Positions 48,226 through 60,580 of a DNA stretch of 64,000 nt are shown here, piece by piece. The number at the start of each line of letters is the position of its first letter. Positions within the stretch are counted from its first letter, which is position 1. The stretch covers positions 261,927,863 through 261,991,862 of the forward strand of contig CP136064.1 in NCBI GenBank assembly GCA_032622095.1. The letters are read 5' to 3'. The notes beneath the pieces are model-generated. The model did no database searches. It was not told the origin of the DNA and saw only the letters and a program-made list of their open reading frames with translations. The translations under genes were made by a program, and so were the position numbers. This stretch comes from Siphonodentalium dalli. Taxonomy: Eukaryota > Mollusca > Scaphopoda > Gadilida > Siphonodentaliidae.

Positions 48226-48379
48226 CTTTCGTTAAATGAAAGTGTCAATGCCACTCTTTCTCAACTTGGGGAGAGGTTAATAATTTTATGCTGAGCAGTC
48301 AATAAAATGATAAAGAAGAAGAAAAGTAAAACAAAGTATCAGTAAAGGGAGTGTAATGTGTAAATGAAATTATTTTCAT

Positions 48380-49430
48380 TTCAAACATTTCTCCGATAAA
48401 TGTGGGCTGCAGGGTGTGCCGGTAGATTCAAATGTGAAATGACTGTATCTAACCAATTTCAGGGGGAAAAACAACAACTCCCATGAAGTGGTCACCCCAA
48501 AGAATCGTATGAAGTTTGGACGAGAGATTGGGGGAGATGGCATGTAGGGTGTGCTGACGGATTTAGTGATGAAATGACTAAAATCCAACCATGGCGACCA
48601 TATTGTTATTGAATTTCGGAAAATATCGTTGGCTCCCATCTAGACGTCACCTCGAAGATCATCATGAAATTTGGACACGATCGGATGAGGGATTTGGTCT
48701 TTAGATTGTGCACAATGATTTACTCACGCAAAGAGTAAAATTCAAGATGACCACTGCATGACAGCAATGTTTTAACGAATTTCGGGGAAAATCGATGGCT
48801 CCAATCTACAGGTCACCCTGAAGATCCATATAATGTTTTGTGATGATGGGACTAGGGATGTGGTCTGTATGATCTGCCAAAGAATTTAGTCATGCAAAGA
48901 GTAAATATAAGCTGGCCATGTTTTTTTATTATCGAAAATCGTTCAAATTCGATAACTCCAATCAAGAGGTGATCCTATAGGAATCATGCCTGTAAATTTT
49001 CAAATCATTTCTTCGATATATGCGGGCTGCCGATACATTCAAATTTGAAATCCAAGATGGCTGCTGGCGGCCATGTTTTAAACGAATTTCAGAATTAATC
49101 GATGGCTCCTATCTAGAGGTAACCCGACGATCCTTATGAAGTTTGGTGATAATCGGATGAGGGATATGGCCTGTAGGGTGTAGGATTTAGTTATGCAAAG
49201 AGTAAAATCCAAGATGGCTGCGAGCGACCATATTCGGAAATAATCGACGGCGCCTATCTAGACGTAACCCATAAACTCCATATGAAGTTTGGTGGCGAGC
49301 AGACGAGGGATATGCTCTGTAGGGCATGACAAAGGATTTAGGCTTGCAAAGAATAAAATTCAAGATGGCGGCCGGCGGCTATGTTTTTCATCTAAAATCG
49401 TTCAAATTAGATAGCGCCCATCTAGAGGTG
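48380..49430. repeat. Tandem repeat of about 160 bp, right copy (about six units)
   Basis: Same family as 30195-30745 in reverse complement, with landmarks gatccttatgaagtttgg, gatgagggat(a/t)tgg, ctgtaggg, gcaaagagtaaaat, aagatgg and gccatgtttt. The left breakpoint of the tandem duplication at 49029 falls within it. Confidence 0.8.
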
Positions 49431-49713
49431 ATCCTAAACATTCCTGTATTTAATAAAAAAAACCAATTTCTTCGACAAGAAGGCTGTATATTTTAAAACG
49501 AATTTCGAGAAAAAACGTTGGCTCACATCTAGAGATCACCGAAGATCCATGTGAAATTTGATGATAGGATGAGGGGTGTGGCCTGGAGGATGTGCCAACG
49601 GAAATTGTTGACGGACGCACGCACGTCCCAACGCACGGACGGATGCCAACCCACGACAATAGCTTCCAGTCGCCTCATCATTCAACTTAGGCCGTTCGTC
49701 CAACTATCTATAT

Positions 49714-50081
49714 TTAAAGTTTTTCTGAATAGCGGTATAAAAGAACGTCCTCGATATCTGGAATTTGCATATACGAGAGCAAGCCATATATACCATTGTC
49801 GACTAAGACTGGAATGCAGTAATTTAAATCATGATCTTCACAGCAATCACTTGAGAGATAATCCGTTATGTATATGTGGTACCGAAGAAAAAGCAGAACA
49901 TTTTCTTTTTTATTGTCGCAGGTTCTCTGCTGAAAGAAATAGGTGCTTCGCAGGGTTAATAACCCGACCAGGCATAGCAACCCAGCTACATGGAAACAGC
50001 GAAGTATCACTGGAAGAGAATATAGATATATTTCTGAGGGTTCAAACATTTATATTGTTGTCTAAACGATTCTCAAATTGA
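49714..50081 (+). pseudogene. LINE ORF2 C-terminal fragment, copy 1
   Basis: In frame from the insertion boundary, about 120 residues remain (KVFLNSGIKE...FSN, stop 50079-50081). They contain RLRLECSNLNHDLH followed by CICGTEEKAEHFLFYC, the C-x-C-G...H...C pattern at the end of the reverse-transcriptase protein in CR1/Jockey-like elements. No RT core is present, so it cannot act. The open frame extends upstream to 49551 only through repeat sequence outside the insertion. Confidence 0.75.
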
Positions 50082-50765
50082 ACTTTACCAAAGTCGCTCT
50101 CCGTATAAATACGTATAAATAAGTTTAAATAAGTTTAAATAAGTATAAATAAATACAAATAAATAAATGGTAATTCCTGCTCATACACGAAACAAGGCGA
50201 GTGTACAAAGGCCCATTATCACATAGAAGTGACTAAATATACAGCACAACTCAGAAAACTCGAAAATATCTCTTATTTCCTATTCTGTCTTCGGGCATGA
50301 TAACCTAGAGTTGCTCGTAATAAGTATATACATACAATGCATCACTCTTGTCGTATCGATCGTGAAACGTTAATTATGCTATGCTTATTGTAAACTGATC
50401 GAGTGGGGTCAATGGTCAGGTCACAAACAAACAAACAGGTAGTAACAATTCAGTTCAACTGATGCGTGGACTACCCAACAGTGACCCATTATTATGGGTT
50501 ACTATTGGACAGTCTATGCCCCAGACGGCTGACAATGATAATAATAAGATAGTAAAATTTAAACAAAAACATGATCTAACTGGGAAAAGAACATTATGAA
50601 AAAGCAATAAAGACACCACCACATGTGTATGACAAAGATGGGGAAATGGCTAATATAAGCATCACACTTTCTGCCAAATCCCATTCTCTAAAATAATTGT
50701 CTTTATATATATTATACAACTCTGTTAATTAATGTGCATGATTTAGAGAAATAAATATGTTTACA
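49714..50765 (+). mobile_element. 5'-truncated CR1/Jockey-type LINE insertion, copy 1
   Basis: The insertion is flanked by ccaactatctatat at 49700-49713 and 50766-50779, a 14-bp target-site duplication. The left inverted-repeat arm has the uninterrupted single site at 30068-30081, so the boundaries are firm. The insert holds the C-terminal coding end of ORF2, a tail with repeated (g)tataaata/aagtttaaat, then about 600 bp of untranslated sequence with AATAAA near 50750. It could alternatively include transduced flanking DNA after the first tail. Confidence 0.85.
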
Positions 50766-52080
50766 CCAACTATCTATATCGCGCGCGGAGTTCCAGCAAC
50801 CGAAATTATAACTTTTGTTTACAATCTAAACATCCCTATTACTGATCCCTGGTATTGGCGACCTGTTGTTTCAAACGAGATTTCAGAGATGGCCGAAACA
50901 GGGCGGGGTTTGTAATCATTCTATTAATTGTATCAGACGTCTATGAAATGTTCTTACTAAATGCGAATATGTGGGATTCACACGTTTTTGTTTTATGGCC
51001 CATTGTTTCAGCAAAATAACGATTAGCAAATGAATGAATATGTCATTGCGTATCTGTGACTGCATACTATACGTTGATTATAATTACATTATACAGGGTT
51101 GCTTACGTGTGCGGTAATAATATCTGGATTAATTAAGCGATCTCGCTACTTGAAGGTGCTGCGATCTTGGTTGAAAAGCCGAAAACTGGTTACATTGGTG
51201 TGCATGGTGCAATATTAAGTAGGCTCCCAGACAATGCGTCGTCACTGATACTCCCAAACTGTTTGTAATGTTGATAACAAATGCAATGACCTCCTTTTTG
51301 GTGAATGGTAACTTCTCATGTACACACAAGTGTACATGTTATTCTGACGTTCATATAATTTATCGATAAAGACGTGCGTGTCCATTAATTTTTTTGCCGA
51401 TACATTCAAATTTGAAATCCAAGATGGCTGCTGGCGGCCATGTTTTAAACGAATTTCAGAATTAATCGATGGCTCCTATCTAGAGGTAACCCGACGATCC
51501 TTATGAAGTTTGGTGATAATCGGATGAGGGATATGGCCTGTAGGGTGTAGGATTTAGTTATGCAAAGAGTAAAATCCAAGATGGCTGCGAGCGACCATAT
51601 TCGGAAATAATCGACGGCGCCTATCTAGACGTAACCCATAAACTCCATATGAAGTTTGGTGGCGAGCAGACGAGGGATATGCTCTGTAGGGCATGACAAA
51701 GGATTTAGGCTTGCAAAGAATAAAATTCAAGATGGCGGCCGGCGGCTATGTTTTTCATCTAAAATCGTTCAAATTAGATAGCGCCCATCTAGAGGTGATC
51801 CTAAACATTCCTGTATTTAATAAAAAAAACCAATTTCTTCGACAAGAAGGCTGTATATTTTAAAACGAATTTCGAGAAAAAACGTTGGCTCACATCTAGA
51901 GATCACCGAAGATCCATGTGAAATTTGATGATAGGATGAGGGGTGTGGCCTGGAGGATGTGCCAACGGAAATTGTTGACGGACGCACGCACGTCCCAACG
52001 CACGGACGGATGCCAACCCACGACAATAGCTTCCAGTCGCCTCATCATTCAACTTAGGCCGTTCGTCCAACTATCTATAT

Positions 52081-52448
52081 TTAAAGTTTTTCTGAATAGC
52101 GGTATAAAAGAACGTCCTCGATATCTGGAATTTGCATATACGAGAGCAAGCCATATATACCATTGTCGACTAAGACTGGAATGCAGTAATTTAAATCATG
52201 ATCTTCACAGCAATCACTTGAGAGATAATCCGTTATGTATATGTGGTACCGAAGAAAAAGCAGAACATTTTCTTTTTTATTGTCGCAGGTTCTCTGCTGA
52301 AAGAAATAGGTGCTTCGCAGGGTTAATAACCCGACCAGGCATAGCAACCCAGCTACATGGAAACAGCGAAGTATCACTGGAAGAGAATATAGATATATTT
52401 CTGAGGGTTCAAACATTTATATTGTTGTCTAAACGATTCTCAAATTGA
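52081..52448 (+). pseudogene. LINE ORF2 C-terminal fragment, copy 2
   Basis: Same residues as copy 1, including CICGTEEKAEHFLFYC, with stop at 52446-52448. It owes its conservation to the recent duplication and is not evidence of selection. Confidence 0.75.
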
Positions 52449-53132
52449 ACTTTACCAAAGTCGCTCTCCGTATAAATACGTATAAATAAGTTTAAATAAG
52501 TTTAAATAAGTATAAATAAATACAAATAAATAAATGGTAATTCCTGCTCATACACGAAACAAGGCGAGTGTACAAAGGCCCATTATCACATAGAAGTGAC
52601 TAAATATACAGCACAACTCAGAAAACTCGAAAATATCTCTTATTTCCTATTCTGTCTTCGGGCATGATAACCTAGAGTTGCTCGTAATAAGTATATACAT
52701 ACAATGCATCACTCTTGTCGTATCGATCGTGAAACGTTAATTATGCTATGCTTATTGTAAACTGATCGAGTGGGGTCAATGGTCAGGTCACAAACAAACA
52801 AACAGGTAGTAACAATTCAGTTCAACTGATGCGTGGACTACCCAACAGTGACCCATTATTATGGGTTACTATTGGACAGTCTATGCCCCAGACGGCTGAC
52901 AATGATAATAATAAGATAGTAAAATTTAAACAAAAACATGATCTAACTGGGAAAAGAACATTATGAAAAAGCAATAAAGACACCACCACATGTGTATGAC
53001 AAAGATGGGGAAATGGCTAATATAAGCATCACACTTTCTGCCAAATCCCATTCTCTAAAATAATTGTCTTTATATATATTATACAACTCTGTTAATTAAT
53101 GTGCATGATTTAGAGAAATAAATATGTTTACA
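52081..53132 (+). mobile_element. 5'-truncated CR1/Jockey-type LINE insertion, copy 2
   Basis: Copy of 49714-50765 produced by the tandem duplication, not by a second insertion: flanks, target duplication (52067-52080 and 53133-53146) and interior are the same. Confidence 0.85.
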
Positions 53133-55183
53133 CCAACTATCTATATCGCGCGCGGAGTTCCAGCAACCGAAATTATAACTTTTGTTTACAATCTAAACAT
53201 CCCTATTACTGATCCCTGGTATTGGCGACCTGTTGTTTCAAACGAGATTTCAGAGATGGCCGAAACAGGGCGGGGTTTGTAATCATTCTATTAATTGTAT
53301 CAGACGTCTATGAAATGTTCTTACTAAATGCGAATATGTGGGATTCACACGTTTTTGTTTTATGGCCCATTGTTTCAGCAAAATAACGATTAGCAAATGA
53401 ATGAATATGTCATTGCGTATCTGTGACTGCATACTATACGTTGATTATAATTACATTATACAGGGTTGCTTACGTGTGCGGTAATAATATCTGGATTAAT
53501 TAAGCGATCTCGCTACTTGAAGGTGCTGCGATCTTGGTTGAAAAGCCGAAAACTGGTTACATTGGTGTGCATGGTGCAATATTAAGTAGGCTCCCAGACA
53601 ATGCGTCGTCACTGATACTCCCAAACTGTTTGTAATGTTGATATCAAATGCAATGACCTCCTTTTTGGTGAATGGTAACTTCTCATGTACACACAAGTGT
53701 ACATGTTATTCTGACGTTCATATAATTTATCGATAAAGACGTGCGTGTCCATTAATTTTTTCTTTCTTGTTCGTGAGTTCCGGCAATTACGGAATGGGAA
53801 TAGGCGATTCTGTTGTTTTCCAATTCAAGAAGAACGGACATACATGTGTTAAGAACCTTTCTTGCTGCACGCATGTGGAGAGGGACATGTTCAGAAGAAA
53901 TATTTGTTAATGCGATGCCAGGTTGAGGTATTGGCCCATAAATAATTCACAAGGAAAACAACTGTCGGTGCATTAATTAGAGGTAATCCTGCAGTTTTCA
54001 AAACCTTTATTCGACGAATTTCAGATAATCTACTCACTTATGACAATAACTAAAATCATATAAAATAATTAGGATCATACATTTACATTTAACACGTATT
54101 GGTATCAGTACCGGGGTGGGGGGGGGTATCGAACAAAAATTCTAGGCACGTATAATCTTTTTTGCTTTTGACCAGTTTTGGGACCCACCCACCCGTTGAG
54201 TAAAAATTTTCCGGTTTCGCAATTTTGTTCCAGCCATTTATTGACACCCACCCCATTGTAACAAGAAAACAAACATTTAAGAGAATTTTTTTTTAAAGAC
54301 ACATGTATTGCATATTCTATTAATACAGGATAGTTCTGTTTGAAGTTAGTCAACTAATAACATGTAAATCACTACATACAGTCATGTGGTACCGTTTTAT
54401 AGAACTGTTTTTAAAATATAAAATCTTACATTTTTGAATTTCTAGTTTTGACTACTGACTGGAACGTGTTTATTTAAGCACTGGAATTTAAATATAATAG
54501 CCACATATTCTTTTATAAAAAGATGTTGCTGATATTGATGTTCATGTTAGTGTATTTAATTATGTATAGCATTATGGTGAAGCTGAAATTTCACTAGTTT
54601 ACCAGTTGAAATGTTAGTTTTAGATTTCTGTGATGATCTTTCCACTTATTATCTCCATGTTGCAGCTGAGATTTATGCCAAAGGATGTCAGATCTATTTT
54701 TATCACATAATTAACCCACAAAACCAGCTTCATAATTATTGGTAAGACACACGTGTAAAATTAGCGCGTGCGATGCCGTCACGCCATTATTTAAATGACT
54801 TGCGCGATCGCTGAAGTTTATGATTGTTGTTTTCGATAACATGTGATCATGTGATAAAAGGTATCTCAAACTCGTTCTATTTTCTACGTAATTTATCAAC
54901 CTCGTCCACTAAAATTCTATTTGAGCCTCGGTAAACCTCGGCTCAAATCGAATTTAGTGAACTCGGTTGATAAATTCCGTATAAAATAGAAACTCATGCG
55001 AGATCCTCTATGTAAAAGTTTTGTTTTTATTTCTTTTACAAGAAAATTATGATAAAACTAGTTATTTGTTGACAATTTTTCTCGTTTATCTTATAATTCC
55101 CTTCTGTGTTCATTGAGTTGAACCATTCAACTATAAAATCTGGAAGCAGTCAGATACACAACTGTTCCTAACTGTTACAGGTT

Positions 55184-57125
55184 CGTGTGTTGGTTCCCGA
55201 AAGTCTGCACCGTGTGCAACTTCACAACAAGCGGCTGGCAAATGTTCACTGTTTTATGTACCCTACCTTATTTGAAGTCTTGAACACATCATGTACTGAA
55301 GGGGTTATGCTCTCATACCGACATCTGTTGTGGCCGAATGTGACACTTTACAAAGAGCGGCTGGCAAATAAAAAAAATGAGAGAGAGAGAGAGGGGGAGA
55401 GAGAGAGAGGAGAGAGAGGAGAGAGACAGAGAGAGAGACTCTATGGGAAAAGTGAGAATGTAATCCAGTTGGAGCTGATTGGATACAATGATATACATAT
55501 AATTTCGTTGGAGCTGATTAGATACAATGATATGCATATAATGTTGCTTAGGCCGTGAGATGACAAACTATCTGGTGGGGGTAATTTTCGCGCTCAGCAG
55601 AGTTTCAATGCTTTTCACGAAGTTTCCACAAATGACAGCGTTATGGAAATCGCTTTGTTTTCGAGATAAATGTTTGAACCGCGTCAAATATTTTAATATT
55701 TTCACGATGACTGAGTATTTCTGATAAAATAACATTTGGCATGGCGTATAGACGTTCAGTCCTAGGACCCATTGTATTCAGGACACTCCAATAAGTAATG
55801 ATGTGCTGTTTCTATTTTGCCACAGTGACAGAGAGGGGACGTTTTAATGTGATTACTCAATAGGTCATAGTTCAAACTACTGCATTTCAATCTTAAACGA
55901 GAAGTGTGTACTTGTGATATGCGACACTTACCGTGGTAATAGTAAATAAAATGTGTTTCTGTTGTAATTTGGGGTCTGGAAGCACGAACACGTCTTTAAT
56001 CACTTAAGCAATGTATCCGGGCTCAATGTTCAGCAAACGAATTTTGTTGGGGAACTTGGGTCCCATTATGATCAATTGGGAAATTTTGTAAAGTTCTTAA
56101 CACAAATATGTAATTTTTCGACCAAAAACGTATTTGGGGAGGGGTAGCTGAAATCAATTATTTCGCAGACCGTTCTTAATTTCTGTTAACTTCTTTTCAG
56201 ATAACTGCTTGTCAGATAACTGCTACACCATATGGATTAAATATTTTGGCATTATAGCAATACCCATTTGAATTATAATGTTTGAAAAATAATATTTTTG
56301 TGAAAAAGAGCGATTTTTCAGCAAAAATTTATGTTTCGGCTCCAAAATGACAGGAAAATCTAAATTAACCAAACACTTTTTTTCATATCAAGTAGAGGTA
56401 TGGTATGATATAGTAATTTTAACCCCAATAATATTGGCAAATATGTTAGGATATAACCGCATGGCTCGCTTTATCAAAATCGTTAATTTATGGAAAAAGT
56501 CACTGGTGGGTATCGTTCATCGTCGATTTGACAATAGCCACCACCAATTCCGTTATTTTTCACTATCATTTTCGTCAACAGTATACATTTCTACTTTAAA
56601 AAAAGTTGGTTTCAACTTTTTCTACCGTGGGTAGGGGTATTTCGAAAACTAGAGCTCTTTTTTAATTTGGCCGCTGCACTATATGGACATTTATGGGCGT
56701 AGCAAGAGTAGATATTTGTGGCATGATCTACATCAAAATAAGTTATCAAATTTGATTCATATAGTAATATAAGTTTAGGATTGCAAACTATGTGTATAGG
56801 CTATACAGTATAGCACATCTGGTCATACAGGAGGCATCGTTTTGGTGTCAAAATTAAAACGTTGAACCCTTCAAATAAATTCGTAAAAAAATATCAGTAT
56901 TTGTGATTGCCACAAGCCAAAACAAACCCCACAATATAGTTGTACAAATCATATTGAAGGAACATATCCATATCTGAGCAAAGCTCGATCGCGTGCGAAT
57001 GAATGAACTGTGACATGATAACACTAGTCGGCAGCCGCCACTTAGACACGCATTCACTTGAGACTATTTACAGCTCCACACTTTGACTGATTGTTTGACA
57101 ATTTTAAACCGCGATGAAGAAATTA
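55184..57125. other. No gene recognised; GA-rich tract
   Basis: Beyond the inner arm the sequence is unmatched in the left half. A gagaga-rich tract lies at 55379-55440. A frame at 56347-56634 (95 residues) has no motif I know, and I do not call it a gene. Confidence 0.45.
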
Positions 57126-57567
57126 CGGATTCGTCATCTCAAGTTTAGCCTCGGTAAAGCTGGTTTAGTTGGACCACCGAATTGGATGGTTTAGTTGCCG
57201 TTTAAGCTTATAACACGCAAACAAAAAATCGAAATTGACAAAAACGTACCCCCACACCTTTTATAGATGTGAGTGCTTCTCTGTTATAAATTTCCAATAA
57301 AAATATGTTCGCTGCCGTAATTATTGATTTTCGCACTCAATAAAATGAGGCGGTCCGCATTAGGAAAGTACGATTAATGATCTCGACGATACAGAGACAC
57401 TACTGCTAAATCACTGGTCTGGCTGGACCAGGTTTGAACCAAAGACGACGAATGCGTCACTTAGACATATATATGGTCTCGGGTTTAAACCACGGATTTA
57501 GCTGACTCACGGCGGTTAAACCCAGAGGTGTCCGTAGCCTATGTATAAACCTGAGATGACGAATCCG
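57126..57567. mobile_element. MITE-like element, about 440 bp
   Basis: ggattcgtcatctca at the left end and tgagatgacgaatcc at the right end are exact reverse complements, followed inward by gttta-type words on both sides. The interior has repeated ggtttaa/ttaaacc words. No clear target duplication was found, so the superfamily is undetermined. Confidence 0.5.
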
Positions 57568-57599
57568 GCCTGGGGTCAATACTATGAACAATTTTATAC

Positions 57600-58319
57600 C
57601 TGTAAATACAAATTGTATTTATTAATTTGTAATTACAAATTTGTGTTAACTATCACAGTGGTTTCATAGTACAGGGAAAATTTAGCCGTATTATTGTAAT
57701 ACCTTTGACTGGGCGAGAGGTGAAACCCCTAAAAGGCAGCTGTAAAACTTAGAAAAAAACTAACTCACCACTCTGCTCCCATGCACCTGTTATCAGTGTT
57801 ATCTGAATACCAGTTCAAATTAGACGGACATGTATATAGAGCTAAAATAACTGACAACAATTTATATGGGGAAGTTACAATGCGTGCTATCATATTGTGA
57901 TTAGAGATAACGCCGGTACTATGAAACGATGAGCTAACAAAATCTCGCAAATTTCACAAAGATCTACTGTTGATTATTGTAGATTGCTTACGGACAAACC
58001 TTTGCGTGTGAGTGATTCACAATATATTGAATCACGGCGGGCCAAAGTTACAAAAGAAATAACCAATCATAAGTTGAGAGGTGATCGCTTATCAGAGCTA
58101 TCCAATCGGTTCACGGATTGCTAAGTTGATGACCACTTGTCTGCGCAAGTTAACAATTAAACGGTTCGTTTCTAGTGTGTGTATGTAAGTACAAGTCAGT
58201 GTAATAACGAGTACTACAAACAATTTGGTATCATTGTTTTTACAAATTACAAATTTACAACCATTCAGTTTGTGAAAATAAAATATTATTTTGATGGTAT
58301 AGCATTATATATATTGTGA
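57600..58319. other. No gene recognised
   Basis: AT-rich non-coding sequence inside the candidate 2.8-kb element, with several tactatgaa-type words and palindromic aatttgtaattacaaatt near 57627. Confidence 0.45.
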
Positions 58320-58860
58320 CCATCCTATTATTTCAAACTGATCCGCTACTCTTATCATAACACATCGAGGCAGTAACGTGGCTCCAGTTTATCGGGAGTG
58401 TGTGTATCGAAGCAGGGACGTGCTAATGGTCTCGGTTATAGGAGTGGTGCGGGGCCCCCGGTGGTCCAGTCGATAGAGTGCCAGGTGCATTACGCCGTCA
58501 CAGGCCGTCCAGCGCTGACGAAGCTGGTTCGAACCCAGTCATATGGAGGGTGACCGGAATCGTGTATCTGGGCAAGTTTGTCAGTTGCTTTCCGGGGGTC
58601 GGTGGTTTCTACACGCAGTGGGACGATTTCTCGGTGAAATCAAGCCTCTGCATGGTCTTTCCTCCAACCGTAAAATTGACAACGTCGTATGTGGCCTAGC
58701 GGCTAGAACGACGATAAACCCTAATAAACCAAACCAATAGGAGTGTCATTTTATAATTTCAAACTGTTCCGATATCTTATAATATATCTAGATAGGGACG
58801 TGGCTATATGAGCTCAGTTTGTCGACGGGGTGTCCATCCTATAATTTCCATATGCACCCT
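58320..58860. repeat. Imperfect tandem repeat interrupted by the SINE
   Basis: Two to three blocks share catcctat(t)a, atttcaaactg(a/t)tccg, tatc(t)tat, gggacgtggct and cagttt(a/g)tcg(g/a)(g/c)g, on both sides of the SINE. Confidence 0.55.
58447..58736 (+). mobile_element. tRNA-derived SINE with 9-bp target duplication
   Basis: The head contains a pol III A box (tggtccagtcgatagagtg region, 58462-58480) and a B box (ggttcgaaccc, about 58526-58536). A roughly 150-bp tRNA-unrelated body and a short tail (gataaaccctaataaacc) follow. The flanks are both ataggagtg (58438-58446 and 58737-58745). SINEs are transcribed by RNA polymerase III and copied by a partner LINE. It interrupts a host repeat, which continues after it (tcattttataatttcaaactg). 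The open frames over it are not genes. Confidence 0.88.
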
Positions 58861-58929
58861 TTGAACAAAAAAATGCCTATAAATTCCACATAACGATGGA
58901 ATCGTATATCAAGAGGAAAGTATTTTAAT

Positions 58930-59220
58930 TTTTCTACACTGATAACAAAAGTTAGTCAATATGACTAACATATGTTAGTCAAACGTTTTTCCTCAGGATG
59001 ACTGACTTAGTTCAGCCAACATGACTGAGGCATAACATTAATCAAAATTACTAGGGTGCTGTTTGTCATAACGACTAAGAAATGGGGACTTTTCTTAGTC
59101 GATTGGAAGGCGTAAATTAAAATTGCTGAATTATTTGCAAATAATTCCAATAATTGACCAAAGTTACTAAAAATGTTTGTGACTAACACTAAGTTAGTCA
59201 TATTTAGTCAATATGTCCAA
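58930..59220. repeat. Stretch rich in ttagtcaatatgact words
   Basis: gttagtcaatatgactaac near 58952 and, inverted, ctaagttagtcatatttagtcaatatg near 59190 bracket about 270 bases with further gactaa words. It may be a decayed small DNA element; ends and target duplication are unclear. Confidence 0.35.
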
Positions 59221-59627
59221 TCCAAGGGGCGGGGGTGCACAACTTACTGTTACAGCTTGAAAATCAGAAGCCAACCGGGGTAAACAATTACATTTCACAG
59301 AAATAGAAGTTTTTTCTAATTGAGGGGTGGGGATACAGTTGGATATCGACGTTGTCGCATCGAAGAGAGCATCTTGCCACGTCACTGCATTTATGCTCTA
59401 GTCATTTATGAAAACTGTGCTTGCATCTTCGTATTCGTGTCCTTTACCGTGACCAAATGCATTCGCGTCGACGATTGCAACTCAAAGGAAAATCCGCACA
59501 TGAACATGAATATCATTTACCTCGCAATGGATTCTTGAGCGAAAAATCATACTCACATTGGGAACACGCGTCATTTTTATCCATTTGTCATTTATAAACC
59601 ATACTTGATCAAGACAACAACAACGAA

Positions 59628-59800
59628 ATGACTCTAACCAAATATCAAAAGGCAATATTTCTGGAAGAAGTGAATACAAGAAAAGACATACTATTTGGAA
59701 AGTTTTCTCCATCGGTCACCAGAAAACATTCTAGACAAGTTCCTTGACGTTGTAACTTTCAATAAATTGGGTAATTTCAGCAGTTACAAGGAACACATAC
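59628..59800 (+). pseudogene. Possible Myb/SANT-like (Harbinger-associated) DNA-binding remnant
   Basis: ATG 59628 opens a frame reading MTLTKYQKAIFLEEVNTRKD then ILFGKFSPSVTRKHSRQ. The pattern of an acidic helix, ILFGKFS and a following Thr/Lys-rich turn resembles the Myb/SANT-like domains that accompany Harbinger transposons and their domesticated relatives. After Arg/Gln the frame stops; a neighbouring frame continues with DKFLDVVTFNKL, as if one frameshift occurred. The call rests on short similarity. Confidence 0.3.
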
Positions 59801-60580
59801 TGCTACCTCACATCCAAGCTGACACCCCATAAGGTTTGACAATTTCTAAATATAGGCCATTTCAATCCAAACTTTTGACCAAAGGAGGTAAATATGCAAA
59901 TGTTGGTCTAAAACAAAACATACCCCTTAATAAATTGTTGGAAGAACAAAATAACAGAACAAGTTTAACCTATTGTTTTTGTAAAATTTCCAATTCATGT
60001 TGTTTCAGGTATCAAATTTCCAGCTATTGAACGTGTTGATAAAATGTTTGGAGCGAGAAACATAACCCAATCCCCTTGTCGCGACGCCCCTGTGGGTTGT
60101 ACTTGAGATTTCCAGCTGACAAAATATTTTCACGAGGGGATGAATCGACCCCTTGTCGCCACGTCCCTGCATATCATAGATAGATATATTATCCGAGTTA
60201 AGGGTGCGAAAACTGAAAAATTATGTTTCATAGTACTCGAACATTCTTTGTGATTGGAGATATTTGTAAATACAAAGAACACGTACTATTTGTGATTTTT
60301 GTTTGTAATCGTAGGTTCATAGTATTGGCGGAATGATAAATTGTTATTTCTTACAAACAATTGTAGATTCTTACAATGAAAAAGTTTCATAGTATTGACC
60401 CCTGATAGTTTGTCGTTTATATCACAGCACAATACCGCCCTCTACGACTAAATGCTTACATAATTGCGGGGCAAATATGCGAGCATCTGGCATAACGCTA
60501 ACTATAATAGAGACTTAACATTATTAATCTATCGACACCATGTATGGGTAACATTTCCGCCTGTATGTTCTGCAGTCACT

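Larger units (their letters stand above)
49029..53762. repeat. 2,367-bp tandem duplication (two near-identical copies)
   Basis: Copy 1 is 49029-51395 and copy 2 is 51396-53762, at a constant offset of 2,367. The only difference I noticed is A at 51277 versus T at 53644. The junction lies in a T run (attaattttttt then gccgatac), so it was joined with no or little homology. Each copy includes part of the 160-bp array, the LINE insertion and part of the arm beyond it. Confidence 0.92.
47720..55183. repeat. Inner inverted repeat, right arm
   Basis: Reverse-complement counterpart of 26204-31300. It is longer because of expanded 160-bp repeats, a LINE insertion and the 2,367-bp tandem duplication at 49029-53762. 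It lacks the 1.8-kb block found in the left arm at 26825-28640. The arm ends at taactgttacaggtt (55183). Confidence 0.88.
57570..60404. mobile_element. Candidate 2.8-kb element bounded by 19-bp inverted ends
   Basis: ctggggtcaatactatgaa at 57570-57588 and the complement of 60386-60404 (caggggtcaatactatgaa) match at 18 of 19 positions. The outward flanks (aatccggc and atagtttg) do not match, so a simple insertion is not proven. Further gtttcatagta/tactatgaaac words at 57660, 57893, 60227 and 60314 suggest a composite of related repeats. A SINE and a Myb/SANT-like coding remnant lie inside. Confidence 0.4.

Noticed and set aside
47994-48254. Ser/Leu-repeat open frame
   Set aside because: Translation of a GA microsatellite.
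49551-50081. A 176-residue host gene starting at ATG 49551
   Set aside because: The first part is 160-bp repeat sequence and the second part begins exactly at a LINE insertion boundary; the fusion is accidental.
56347-56634. 95-residue frame (MTGKSKLTKHFF...)
   Set aside because: No motif, no splice context and AT-rich composition like its surroundings; not distinguishable from chance.
58462-58536. A functional tRNA gene
   Set aside because: A and B boxes are present, but there is a long unrelated body, a SINE-type tail and a target duplication, so it is a SINE head.
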